Of a DNA stretch of 64,000 bases, positions 54,691 to 63,254 are shown piece after piece. The position numbers and the translations under genes are program-made. Source of the DNA: UBA961 sp049317525 (lineage in GTDB: Bacteria > Bacteroidota > Ignavibacteria > Kapaibacteriales > UBA961); NCBI GenBank assembly GCA_049317525.1, contig JBMOIC010000014.1, forward strand, positions 6,120 to 70,119. The letters run 5' to 3'. Within the stretch, counting starts at the first letter, position 1, and every line of letters starts with the position of its first letter. Below the pieces are notes generated by a model, which made no database searches, had not been told where the DNA came from, and worked only from the letters and a program-made list of their open reading frames with translations.

Positions 54691-55262
54691 GGCGTCCCTC
54701 CTTCTGTTTCTTTCACATAATTCCGAAGCTCATTATACCAATGTTCTCCATATGCCCTAATTAAAGCTTCTTTAACAGATTCATAACTTTTTGTTTGAGT
54801 TGATATGCCATGATTATATGCAGGCTTACATTCTTCAAATGGAGAAAAACTTAAGTAATCTCCACCGAAATTTCTTACACGTATTGGAAACAAATGACAA
54901 GATATTGGTTTTCGAAAAGAAGAATTTCCATCAAAGTATGATTTCTCTAAAGCACATTTTGCTATATGTTGTTCATCATAAAAAACGAAAACACAATCTT
55001 TATTGTCGATACAAGTAACTGATAAATCATTATCAGAACCAGATATATAGCCATGCTTTTCAATATACTCTATAGAATTTTGAGATAAATATGGAATTGC
55101 ATGAGAAAAAGATTTTTGCAATAATTCAACCTCAGAGATATCCAATGGAGCACCCTCACCACCTTTAATTGTACAGCATGCACCTTTACAAGCCCCTAAA
55201 TCACATGAAAATGGGGTAGAAATAATGTGCTCGTCTATTAATATATCTTCTATGAGAATCAT
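54687..55262 (-). CDS. DUF3109-family Cys-rich protein
   Basis: A 191-residue protein of the DUF3109/YkgJ-like group. Cysteines lie in CDLGACKGACC (residues 19-29), CIDNKDC, KCALEKSYF, ISCHLFPIR and EECKPAYNH, enough for a metal or Fe-S site. No enzyme is known for the family. It directly precedes rpoN with an ATGA overlap. A 22-nt inverted repeat lies 27 nt upstream of its start. Confidence 0.75.
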   Translation of the reverse strand: MILIEDILIDEHIISTPFSCDLGACKGACCTIKGGEGAPLDISEVELLQKSFSHAIPYLSQNSIEYIEKHGYISGSDNDLSVTCIDNKDCVFVFYDEQHIAKCALEKSYFDGNSSFRKPISCHLFPIRVRNFGGDYLSFSPFEECKPAYNHGISTQTKSYESVKEALIRAYGEHWYNELRNYVKETEGGTP

Positions 55263-55288
55263 GGCGTAGTCTTTGGATTGTGGACGCC

Positions 55289-55310
55289 TGATATATGCTG
55301 CAATATATCA
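55289..55310. promoter_or_regulatory. 8-bp inverted repeat before the DUF3109-rpoN-pyrD run
   Basis: TGATATAT and ATATATCA flank a GCTGCA centre, 27 nt upstream of the DUF3109 start. The position suits an operator or a leader hairpin. Confidence 0.35.
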
Positions 55311-55386
55311 TGGTATGATTTTTGCCTAAACTAACTATTGTACTTTTTAAAAACAAGAAAAACTATCAAATCAGAATGAATATAAA

Positions 55387-55408
55387 AAAAGGCCAATAAT
55401 GGCCTTTT
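55387..55408 (-). terminator. Terminator of glyA
   Basis: AAAAGGCC/GGCCTTTT stem with a 6-nt loop, followed on the minus strand by a T run; 4 nt after the glyA stop. Confidence 0.8.
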
Positions 55409-55411
55409 CAT

Positions 55412-56719
55412 TTATATCGTTGGATAAATCGAAAAATCTTTACAATAGTCTTTCACTTCTTGCTTAACTTTTTGAGGAATGCCCTCTTGATTAATATTAG
55501 AAAGGACTGTATCGATAAAGTCTGCAATGTGCTTCATATCATGTTCTTTAAAGCCTCGGGATGTCATAGCAGCTGCACCAAGCCTGATTCCAGAGGTTAT
55601 CAAAGGTGGCTGTGTATCGTATGGGACGGCATTTTTATTACAAGTAATTCCAGATGCATCAAGAGCCAATTCAGCCTGTTTTCCAGTTAAATTTCTATTT
55701 CTAAGATCAATCAACATTAAATGATTTTCTGTTCCACCACTTACAATATTATAACCTTTATCAAGTAAAGCACTTGCCAATGTAGAAGCATTTTTTACTA
55801 CTTGTTTTGTATATGTATGAAAAGAATCACTTAATGCTTCTTGAAATGCAATTGCTTTTGCAGCTATTACATGCATCAAGGGTCCGCCTTGAATACCGGG
55901 CATTACCATTGAATCAATAAGTTCTCCCATCAACTTAATGCGTCCAGATTTAGGTGCAACTAAACCAAAAGGGTTTTCATAATTATTTCCCATCATGATA
56001 ATACCACCTCTTGGACCTCTTAACGTTTTATGAGTAGTACTGGTAACAATATCACAATATGGAACTGGATTCATAAGATGTCCTTTTGCTATCAATCCGG
56101 CTGGATGAGCAATATCAGCCATTAAGAATGCACCAATAGAATTGGCTATATCTCTGAATGCTTTAAAATCAATATTTCTGGAATAAGCCGAAGCACCAAC
56201 TGTTATCATTTTTGGCTTATGTTCTTTGGCTAATTCTGCAACACGATTATAATCAATAAGGCCTGTTTCTTTATCTAAGCCATAGGGAACAAAATTATAG
56301 AACTTTCCAGAAAAATTAACGGGAGAGCCATGAGTAAGATGTCCACCATGAGATAAATCCATACCTAAAACTGTATCACCTGGTTTTAGATACACAAAAT
56401 ACACAGCCATATTTGCTCCAGAGCCACTATGAGGTTGCACATTAGCATATTCGGCTCCAAAAAGAGTTTTCAATCGATCTATTGCAAGATTTTCGGCAAT
56501 ATCAACCCATTCACAGCCACCATAATAGCGTTTGCCTGGATATCCTTCTGCATATTTATTTGTAAGAACTGAACCCTGAGCTTCCATAACTGCTTGTGAT
56601 GTAAAGTTTTCACTTGCAATAAGTTCTAACTTATCACATTGCCTAGAGTACTCTCCAGCAATTGCTGCATACATTTCAGGATCTTGATTCTTTATGATAT
56701 CGTACATATTTTTCTTCAC
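55412..56719 (-). CDS. glyA: Serine hydroxymethyltransferase
   Basis: A 435-residue PLP enzyme. [43 protein letters not shown] and the PLP lysine in [14 protein letters not shown] are all present. It interconverts serine and glycine with tetrahydrofolate. It follows the T9SS protein gene by 6 nt on the same strand and ends at a strong hairpin. Confidence 0.96.
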   Translation of the reverse strand: MKKNMYDIIKNQDPEMYAAIAGEYSRQCDKLELIASENFTSQAVMEAQGSVLTNKYAEGYPGKRYYGGCEWVDIAENLAIDRLKTLFGAEYANVQPHSGSGANMAVYFVYLKPGDTVLGMDLSHGGHLTHGSPVNFSGKFYNFVPYGLDKETGLIDYNRVAELAKEHKPKMITVGASAYSRNIDFKAFRDIANSIGAFLMADIAHPAGLIAKGHLMNPVPYCDIVTSTTHKTLRGPRGGIIMMGNNYENPFGLVAPKSGRIKLMGELIDSMVMPGIQGGPLMHVIAAKAIAFQEALSDSFHTYTKQVVKNASTLASALLDKGYNIVSGGTENHLMLIDLRNRNLTGKQAELALDASGITCNKNAVPYDTQPPLITSGIRLGAAAMTSRGFKEHDMKHIADFIDTVLSNINQEGIPQKVKQEVKDYCKDFSIYPTI

Positions 56720-56725
56720 TAATTT

Positions 56726-57667
56726 TTAATACTGAACAAAGGGAGTATAAACAGTGCCTGTCTGTGTAATATAACGTACAAAGTATGAGCCTGGAGAAAA
56801 TTGCGGTAATTGTAATTTATCTCCAATATTTAATACTGAATTGAAGGTAAATACAGTTTCACCCAATATATTTGCTATTGAAATTGTAGCATGTTGATCA
56901 AATATAGAAACTGGAATATTCAATTGAGCAGAATTTCCTTGTAAAACAGGATTTGGTGAAACATTCAAATCATCTTGCGCTATCATTGTTTCATTCATAC
57001 TTAATGGCGCTTGGCATATTACTTCACCGTTTATTGCATTTACATAACAATCATATACTGCTTCTTGAGTTTTAGGGTCAGCAAAATTAAAAAGCCATAT
57101 AGGTGTACCTGCTGGAAAATTCACTCCAGGTAATTCAAATGGTGATGTAAACACAACAATAAAAGGTGGTTTTGCTGTTGGATACTTAGCATTATATGTT
57201 TTAAATCCCATATCTGCTTTTAGTTTGGTTGCTATAATATCAGAATTAAGGGCATTTGATGGAATAGTATCTTGTGGCACAAAAGGAATATCACCAGGAC
57301 CAGCACCATCAGGTATAGGAAATTGCTGAAATCCTAGAAATGGTACTTTTATCATTGCTAATAATTTAGTTATTACCGAATCGGATTTATCTAAAGCACT
57401 AATAACATAAATCCATATTGGAGATTTACCAGTTTTAATATCATACACTCCACCAATAAGAGAAACGATTTGTCCTAAACCAGTAGTATCACCAAGCGTT
57501 ACAATAGATACCAACTTGGGTGATTTCCAGCCTGAATCAGCGGCTATTTTTTTTGCTGCTGCAATACCTTCATTCATTAAATATGGTTGAGCAAACTGAG
57601 CCTGAGAAGAAAATGCTCCTAAACATATAATGCTGATTACAAGAAATAACTGAACTATCTTTTTCAT
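56726..57667 (-). CDS. Secreted T9SS sorting-domain protein, unknown function
   Basis: A 313-residue secreted protein. Signal peptide about 1-23 (ending SSQAQ), a middle region of 190 residues that I do not recognise, and a C-terminal T9SS sorting-type domain (LNVSPNPVLQGNSAQL, ANILGETVFTF, FSPGSYFVRYITQTG). The middle has repeated short strands and no enzyme motif. Its promoter region has no clear consensus match. It precedes glyA by 6 nt although the functions differ. Confidence 0.7.
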   Translation of the reverse strand: MKKIVQLFLVISIICLGAFSSQAQFAQPYLMNEGIAAAKKIAADSGWKSPKLVSIVTLGDTTGLGQIVSLIGGVYDIKTGKSPIWIYVISALDKSDSVITKLLAMIKVPFLGFQQFPIPDGAGPGDIPFVPQDTIPSNALNSDIIATKLKADMGFKTYNAKYPTAKPPFIVVFTSPFELPGVNFPAGTPIWLFNFADPKTQEAVYDCYVNAINGEVICQAPLSMNETMIAQDDLNVSPNPVLQGNSAQLNIPVSIFDQHATISIANILGETVFTFNSVLNIGDKLQLPQFSPGSYFVRYITQTGTVYTPFVQY

Positions 57668-57819
57668 ATAGATCCCATTAATTTAAAAATTGCGATTTAA
57701 TATGTTTTTTTTTAAATATTTACTTCAAATTATGAAAAATACAAGCCTTCATGAAGTAGTTTTTTGAATATGTACATGTATAGAAAAATAAACTCTATTC
57801 CTACATAGTGAACGTTTCG

Positions 57820-57827
57820 TAATTTTG
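57820..57827 (+). promoter_or_regulatory. Candidate -7 promoter box for the fused E1 gene
   Basis: TAATTTTG followed by TACTTC, 41 nt before the ATG at 57869. The core is shared with the hisC-like promoter. No TTTG at the -33 distance. Confidence 0.5.
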
Positions 57828-57868
57828 TACTTCTAAAGATCACATTATTCTGATTATTATTTGCTATC

Positions 57869-59920
57869 ATGACAAAACAAGATTGGCTACATACAGCAGA
57901 AACTCTGTTAATTTCTCGTTTAATAGATACTATAGAAGAACAAGAATTAGCCCCAAAAGGGCAAGTTCTGTATCAATTTTCATCTCGAGGACATGAGCTT
58001 GCGCAAATTATCATGGCCCAGTATCTAAATAATCCTCATGATGCAGCAACTGTATACTATCGTTCTAGACCATTTGTTTTAGCTGCAGGAATGACCATAG
58101 AAGAAGCCTTCGCAGGACCTCTTGCAAATAGTGGTTCTTTGAATGGTGGAAGAGATATTGGTGTTGTGCATAATTTGCCCCCTAGAAAAGGGATTACAGT
58201 ATTACCTGCAAGTGGTGATGTTGGCGCACAATATACACCTGCAATTGGTTGGGCCCAGGCTGCAGTGTACAGATCTAGTATTTTAGCTGAGAAAGAGTGG
58301 TCCGAATCATGCGCAATAGCATTAGGTGGTGATGCATCTTGTGCAACAAATGGATTTTGGTCTGCCCTCACAATTGCTACTACGCAAAATTATCCTATGA
58401 TTTTCTTCATAGAAGATAATAATTATGGGATTTCTGTTGATGGAAGTTTTCAAACACCTGGTGGCAATATTGCGCATAATTTAGCTGCTTTTTCTAATCT
58501 TAGAATATTTGAAGGAGACGGAGCAGATCCCGAGCAAGCGTCCGATTTAATTGAAGCTGCTGTAGAACATGTAAGGAAACGCTTATCCCCTGTTTTATTA
58601 CGATTATCTGTCCCCAGATTATGTGGACATTCTGGCGCTGATAATCAATCTTATAAAACCGCAGAACAAAAAGCCGATGAACTATCCAGAGATCCATTAC
58701 CACGTTTAAAAGAATATTGTAGAAAAAAGAAAATTCTAACTTTAAAACAATGGGAAGAATTAGAAAAGAATGTTGAAATCAAGGTACGTGAAGCATTAGA
58801 ACGTGCCTTACAGTATGGTCAACCTCATCAACAAGATATTATGGAGCATTTGTTCTATAATCATAAGCAGATTCAAACCGTTGGTGGAGCTTATGCCGAA
58901 TCATATTCTTTTATGAATAATGATGATGAAGGCCCCAAAGGACAAAGAATGAATTTGATTGATGCTGTTAGAAACACATTAGAATCTGAATTAGCTATTA
59001 ATCCTAGAGTATTAGTGTTTGGAGAAGATGTTGGCATGAAGGGTGGCGTTCACGGAGCAACTGTAGGTTTACAAAAGAAATTTGGAAATTCACGAGTATT
59101 TGATACTTCTTTGTCCGAAGAAGGTATTATAGGAAGATCTATTGGAATGGCTTATGCAGGATTAATACCTGTACCAGAAATACAATTCAGAAAATATTTA
59201 GACCCAGCAATCGAGCAATTTAATGACACCGGTACAATTAGATGGCGTACCAATAATGCTTTTGCTGCTCCATATATCTTAAGAATTCCAATTGGCCACA
59301 GTAAAAGGACAGGAGATCCATGGCATAGTGTATCAGGAGAAGCAATTTTTGCCCATACTCTTGGCTGGAGGATTGCAATTCCTAGTAATGTATCTGATGC
59401 AGTAGGTTTATTAAGATCTGCTATACGAGGAAATGATCCTACTGTTTTTCTTGAACATAGAAATATCTTAGATACATCTGTTTCCAGAGGTAATTATCCT
59501 GGGAACAATTACATAGTTGAATTTGGAAAAGCATCAATTATACAAGCAGGTACCCAAGCTACAGTAATTACTTGGGGCGAAATGGTTCATAGAGTAAAAG
59601 AGGCTTCACAATTACTTGCTGATATTTCATTAGAAATTATTGATTTACGTACTATTGCGCCATGGGACAAAGAAACTGTCCTTATGTCAATCAAGAAAAC
59701 CGGTAGATGCTTGATTGCGCATGAAGATTGTATAACAGCAGGTTTTGGTGCTGAAATTGCTGCATATTTAGCAAAAGAAGCTTTTACATATTTAGATGCA
59801 CCTATTGACAGAGTTGCTACACCAGACATTCCAATTCCATATAATCTTGGATTAATGGATATTGTTATTCCAACTACTTCAATTTTACAAGAAAGAATTA
59901 AGGCTTTAGTTCAATTTTAG
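57869..59920 (+). CDS. Fused E1 alpha/beta 2-oxoacid dehydrogenase (branched-chain type)
   Basis: A 683-residue fusion of E1 alpha (about 1-330) and E1 beta (about 355-683). The thiamine-diphosphate motif is GGDASCATNGFWSALTIA near residue 152 and IEDNNYGISV; the beta half has GEDVGMKGGVHGAT, DTSLSEEGIIGRSIGMAYAG and HEDCITAGFGAEIAA. It decarboxylates 2-oxo acids, most likely branched-chain. E2 and E3 genes are not in the window. Preceded by a -7 promoter box and followed after 66 nt by panD. Confidence 0.88.
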   Translation: MTKQDWLHTAETLLISRLIDTIEEQELAPKGQVLYQFSSRGHELAQIIMAQYLNNPHDAATVYYRSRPFVLAAGMTIEEAFAGPLANSGSLNGGRDIGVVHNLPPRKGITVLPASGDVGAQYTPAIGWAQAAVYRSSILAEKEWSESCAIALGGDASCATNGFWSALTIATTQNYPMIFFIEDNNYGISVDGSFQTPGGNIAHNLAAFSNLRIFEGDGADPEQASDLIEAAVEHVRKRLSPVLLRLSVPRLCGHSGADNQSYKTAEQKADELSRDPLPRLKEYCRKKKILTLKQWEELEKNVEIKVREALERALQYGQPHQQDIMEHLFYNHKQIQTVGGAYAESYSFMNNDDEGPKGQRMNLIDAVRNTLESELAINPRVLVFGEDVGMKGGVHGATVGLQKKFGNSRVFDTSLSEEGIIGRSIGMAYAGLIPVPEIQFRKYLDPAIEQFNDTGTIRWRTNNAFAAPYILRIPIGHSKRTGDPWHSVSGEAIFAHTLGWRIAIPSNVSDAVGLLRSAIRGNDPTVFLEHRNILDTSVSRGNYPGNNYIVEFGKASIIQAGTQATVITWGEMVHRVKEASQLLADISLEIIDLRTIAPWDKETVLMSIKKTGRCLIAHEDCITAGFGAEIAAYLAKEAFTYLDAPIDRVATPDIPIPYNLGLMDIVIPTTSILQERIKALVQF

Positions 59921-59986
59921 TATTTCTAAAATCTAATATTGCTTTATTTATCATAGTATATTATTCAATTATATAAAGAGGGCGCT

Positions 59987-60373
59987 ATGGAGCGCATAAT
60001 GTTTAAATCTAAAATACATAGAGCTTCCATAACGCAAGCTGAATTGCATTATGAAGGAAGCTTAACGATAGATCTTGATTTAATGGATGCAGCCGATTTA
60101 TTACCTTATGAAAAGATTTCTGTAGTTAATATTAATAATGGCGAGCGTATCGAAACATATGTTATTCCTGGTGAAAGAGGTTCTCGTACAATTTGTTTAA
60201 ATGGTGCTGCCGCAAGAAAAGGATGTATTGGCGATAGAATTATCATCATTAGTTATGCTCATATGAGTGATGAAGAAGCTCATGCATATTCCCCTACTAT
60301 TATTTTAGTTGACGAACATAATTCGATCATTAGTACTTCACATGCTGTTGAACCACATACCTTAATAACATAA
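59987..60373 (+). CDS. panD: Aspartate 1-decarboxylase
   Basis: A 128-residue proenzyme. [19 protein letters not shown] puts the self-cleavage Gly24-Ser25 at the standard position when the ATG at 59987 is used, which fixes the start. The pyruvoyl group then makes beta-alanine from aspartate for pantothenate. It overlaps the next gene by one base. Confidence 0.95.
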   Translation: MERIMFKSKIHRASITQAELHYEGSLTIDLDLMDAADLLPYEKISVVNINNGERIETYVIPGERGSRTICLNGAAARKGCIGDRIIIISYAHMSDEEAHAYSPTIILVDEHNSIISTSHAVEPHTLIT

Positions 60374-61137
60374 TGCAAAATTTATCATTAGCAATAATCA
60401 TTTTGGCTGCAGGAAAGGGAAAAAGAATGGGTTTGGTAGATAAGCCAAAAGTTATGGCTGAAATATCTGGTATCCCATTAATTGGACATGTAATCAAGGC
60501 AGTATTGCCTCTATCACCTATTTCTATTATTCCTATTATTGGTTTTCAAAGGGAAATAGTTTCTTCTTTTATAGAACAATATCATAATCCTCTTATATCT
60601 TGTATTGTTCAAGAGGAACAATTAGGCACTGGACATGCTGTTAATCAAGCAGCAGATATATTCAATGATTTTTCTGGTAATATTTTAATTTTAACTGGTG
60701 ATACTCCTTTAATCAAGTCGTCAACCTTGCAATCTTTTATAGACAGTTTTCATAGTTTTCCTATTGATTTAGCAGCTGCTACATTAAGTTCTTTTACGTC
60801 TAATCCTTTTGGTTATGGAAGAATTATTCGTTCTGAACAAGGTGATTTTATTGGAATAGTTGAAGAAAAAGACGCTTCAAATGATCAACAACAGATCGAA
60901 GAAGTTAATACAGGTATCTATTTGGTTCGATCTGATAAATTATTTAAAGCATTGAATAATATATCAAATACGAATGCTCAGAATGAATATTATTTAACAG
61001 ATATCATCAAAATATTAATTGATCAAGGCGAACATGTTGCTGCAATTTCAAGCAATTCATTTGCTGAGTTTCAAGGAATAAATACTCTTGAAGAATTGCA
61101 GTTGGCTCAATCTACCTATAATCTACTTCAAGGTTAA
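60373..61137 (+). CDS. GlmU-like nucleotidyltransferase (pyrophosphorylase domain only)
   Basis: A 254-residue NTP transferase. The signature ILAAGKGKRMGLVDKPKVM is at residues 11-29, with QEEQLGTGHAVNQA, LTGDTPLI and EVNTGIYL as in GlmU. The C-terminal left-handed beta-helix acetyltransferase of GlmU is absent, so it probably makes a UDP-sugar (such as UDP-GlcNAc) only. Alternative: another sugar-1-phosphate uridylyltransferase. It overlaps panD by one base, so translational coupling is likely. Confidence 0.75.
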   Translation: MQNLSLAIIILAAGKGKRMGLVDKPKVMAEISGIPLIGHVIKAVLPLSPISIIPIIGFQREIVSSFIEQYHNPLISCIVQEEQLGTGHAVNQAADIFNDFSGNILILTGDTPLIKSSTLQSFIDSFHSFPIDLAAATLSSFTSNPFGYGRIIRSEQGDFIGIVEEKDASNDQQQIEEVNTGIYLVRSDKLFKALNNISNTNAQNEYYLTDIIKILIDQGEHVAAISSNSFAEFQGINTLEELQLAQSTYNLLQG

Positions 61138-61145
61138 TACTCAAT

Positions 61146-61556
61146 ATGCTAACATCTATAAATCATATTGGCATTGCAGTTTCTGATTTAGAAAAAAGCA
61201 AAAACTTATATAAATCACTGTTTAATATTTCTAGCTTTCACGAAGAAATCGTAGAATCCCAAAAAGTTTCTATCGCTTCATTTTCATTAAACGGTATTTT
61301 AATTGAATTAACTGCTCCGATATCCGAAGATTCTCCTATTGCCCAATTTATTCAAAAAAAGGGTGAAGGAATACATCATATTGCATTTACTTCAAATACT
61401 ATTCAAGATGATTTAGATAAAGCAGAATCAAATGATATTCAATTAATTCAAAAAACACCGATTCAAGGTGCTCATGACATGATGATTGCTTTTTTACATC
61501 CAAAATCAACTGGCGGAGTTCTCATGGAATTCTGTCAACATTCTTCAGAATTATAA
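61146..61556 (+). CDS. mce: Methylmalonyl-CoA epimerase
   Basis: A 136-residue vicinal oxygen chelate protein. NHIGIAVSDLEKS starts the first beta-alpha-beta unit, ELTAPISEDSPIAQFIQKKG and GIHHIAFT are typical of methylmalonyl-CoA epimerase, and GVLMEFCQ provides the final metal ligand Glu. It interconverts (R)- and (S)-methylmalonyl-CoA in propionate metabolism. No mutase gene is in the window. Confidence 0.85.
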   Translation: MLTSINHIGIAVSDLEKSKNLYKSLFNISSFHEEIVESQKVSIASFSLNGILIELTAPISEDSPIAQFIQKKGEGIHHIAFTSNTIQDDLDKAESNDIQLIQKTPIQGAHDMMIAFLHPKSTGGVLMEFCQHSSEL

Positions 61557-61566
61557 GTATATATAT

Positions 61567-62664
61567 ATGAAAGAACTTAATCAAGATTCAATTCTAGCAT
61601 TATTATCTGATATTAAAGATCCGGATTTACATCTATCTTTACAAGAGGTAAATGCTATTCATTCTGTAATTATTAATGATGCTTCAATAACTATATATTT
61701 AGAGCTAATCCCCCCAATTCATTGGATTGCAAAGGATATTGAACAAGCAATAAAGCATAAAATAGCAGAATATTATCCTGGTATCGAGATTAATATATTT
61801 GTTAAAGACAAAGAGATACCTCGCATTTCAAATCAGCATATTTTACCAACGGTGAAACATTTGATTGCTGTTTCTTCCGGAAAAGGTGGAGTTGGTAAAT
61901 CAACAATTGCAGCAAATCTAGCAGCGGCTTTAGCCCAAAGAGGCGCATCTGTTGGACTTCTAGATGCTGATATTTATGGCCCAAGTATGCCAACTATGTT
62001 TGGCGTTACCGGGCATCAAATGGAAGCTGAAAAAACTGAAGACGGTAAATTATTGGGCTATCCGGTTGAGCAATATGGAGTTAAAATTGCTTCAATTGGC
62101 TTTATTATGGAGCAAAATCAAGCTGCTATTATGAGAGGTCCGATGTTAGCAGGATATTTTACAACATTAATGGACCAAATCATGTGGGGAGATCTAGATT
62201 TTTTAATTTTTGATTTACCTCCTGGAACAGGTGATATTCAATTAACTTTAACACAAAGAGTTCCTTTAAGCGGAGCTGTTATTGTTACTACACCCCAAGA
62301 AATCTCATTAGCAGATGTAAGACGTAGCATTTCAATGTTTAAAAAGGTACAAGTGGATATTCTAGGTGTGATAGAGAATATGAGCTATTTTGTTCCAGAA
62401 GATATGCCAGAAAAGAAATATCATATTTTTGGAGAAGGTGGTGGCGAAAAAGTATCTAAAGAATCAGACGTTCCATTTTTAGGACAAGTTCCTTTAACTC
62501 TTGGTACTAGATCTGGTGGTGATGATGGATATCCTGTTGTATTAAATCCTGATGACTTTATTCAAGGAGATATCCTTAGATCTATTACATCAAGTATCGT
62601 TTCTGCATTAAGAATAAAAAATCATAGTGCTTTACAAAAGCCACTTATACAAATAACTTTATAA
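61567..62664 (+). CDS. mrp: Mrp/ApbC-type Fe-S cluster carrier ATPase
   Basis: A 365-residue protein: an N-terminal DUF59/MIP18 domain (about 1-85) and a P-loop ATPase with Walker A SSGKGGVGKST at residues 103-113, FDLPPGTGD and ENMSYFVPEDMPE. The C-terminal CxxC found in E. coli ApbC is missing, as in the Bacteroidota form I know. It carries Fe-S clusters to apo-proteins. The start at 61567 (MKELNQDS) fits; the frame is open upstream. The NifU-like gene follows 4 nt downstream. Confidence 0.88.
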   Translation: MKELNQDSILALLSDIKDPDLHLSLQEVNAIHSVIINDASITIYLELIPPIHWIAKDIEQAIKHKIAEYYPGIEINIFVKDKEIPRISNQHILPTVKHLIAVSSGKGGVGKSTIAANLAAALAQRGASVGLLDADIYGPSMPTMFGVTGHQMEAEKTEDGKLLGYPVEQYGVKIASIGFIMEQNQAAIMRGPMLAGYFTTLMDQIMWGDLDFLIFDLPPGTGDIQLTLTQRVPLSGAVIVTTPQEISLADVRRSISMFKKVQVDILGVIENMSYFVPEDMPEKKYHIFGEGGGEKVSKESDVPFLGQVPLTLGTRSGGDDGYPVVLNPDDFIQGDILRSITSSIVSALRIKNHSALQKPLIQITL

Positions 62665-62668
62665 ATCG

Positions 62669-62911
62669 ATGTCAGAACAATCAATACCAGAAAGAATTAA
62701 CATTATCTTACAGGAAATACGACCATTTTTATTAGAAGATGGTGGTGATGTAGAATTTGTTAATTATGAAATTGACACAAGAGTAGCCGAGATACGTCTT
62801 TTGGGTGCCTGTAAAACTTGTCCAATGCAATTAATGACATTAAGAGGCGGTATTGAACGTTTTTTACTGGCAGGAATTCCAGAAATTAGAAGAGTTGAAT
62901 CAGTTCAATAA
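62669..62911 (+). CDS. NifU-like C-terminal domain Fe-S scaffold
   Basis: An 80-residue NifU C-terminal-domain protein. RPFLLEDGGDVEFV and GACKTCPM (Cys48 and Cys51 in CxxC) are the family hallmarks. It binds a labile Fe-S cluster or an Fe site and hands it on. It is directly behind mrp (4 nt), which suggests a joint role in Fe-S maturation. Confidence 0.92.
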   Translation: MSEQSIPERINIILQEIRPFLLEDGGDVEFVNYEIDTRVAEIRLLGACKTCPMQLMTLRGGIERFLLAGIPEIRRVESVQ

Positions 62912-62918
62912 ATATTCA

Positions 62919-62949
62919 TTTGCTTGAAATAATAAATTCCTTATATTTG
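62919..62949 (+). promoter_or_regulatory. Bacteroidota-type promoter for tRNA-Val
   Basis: TTTG at 62919-62922, a 19-nt spacer and TATATTTG at 62942-62949 match the TTTG-N19-TAnnTTTG consensus exactly. It starts 13 nt before the tRNA. It is the best promoter match in the window and the strongest support for a Bacteroidota host. Confidence 0.8.
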
Positions 62950-62962
62950 CATTCTCATTTGA

Positions 62963-63037
<75 letters not shown>

Positions 63038-63041
63038 CATA

Positions 63042-63077
63042 AACAAAAAAAGCTCCGGTCATGGAGCTTTTTTTGTT
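63042..63077 (+). terminator. Terminator of tRNA-Val
   Basis: A perfect 15-bp stem (AACAAAAAAAGCTCC/GGAGCTTTTTTTGTT) with loop GGTCAT, 4 nt after the tRNA. Near-symmetrical, so it could act on both strands. Confidence 0.85.
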
Positions 63078-63102
63078 ATATAGATACTTTTACAATTTTT
63101 TA

Positions 63103-63128
63103 AAACTTTTAGAAACTTTCATAAACTT
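63103..63128. repeat. Three AAACTT repeats with exact 10-bp period
   Basis: AAACTT begins at 63103, 63113 and 63123, so the copies lie on the same face of the helix. A reversed AAGTT follows at 63141. They lie between the tRNA terminator and the integrase gene, where arm-type binding sites of an integrase or excisionase would be expected. Confidence 0.4.
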
Positions 63129-63198
63129 AATATTTTCAATAAGTTACAAAAGCTGTCGTCATAGGTTATCATTCTTTGTCATCCGTTGTAATTCGAAG

Positions 63199-63228
63199 AT
63201 TTGTACCTAATACCAACAATTTGTACCT
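63199..63228. repeat. Two 10-bp direct repeats ATTTGTACCT, 20 bp apart
   Basis: Copies start at 63199 and 63219, exactly 20 bp apart, 27 nt before the integrase ATG. They could be integrase binding sites or an autoregulatory operator; they do not fit the promoter spacing. Confidence 0.45.
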
Positions 63229-63254
63229 CGTTTTTGTTAAAATATTATCTATTT

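Noticed and set aside
57747..57780. CTTCATGAAG and TACATGTA palindromes before the E1 gene
   Set aside because: Short palindromes of this kind are expected by chance in AT-rich DNA and no second copies were seen near related genes.
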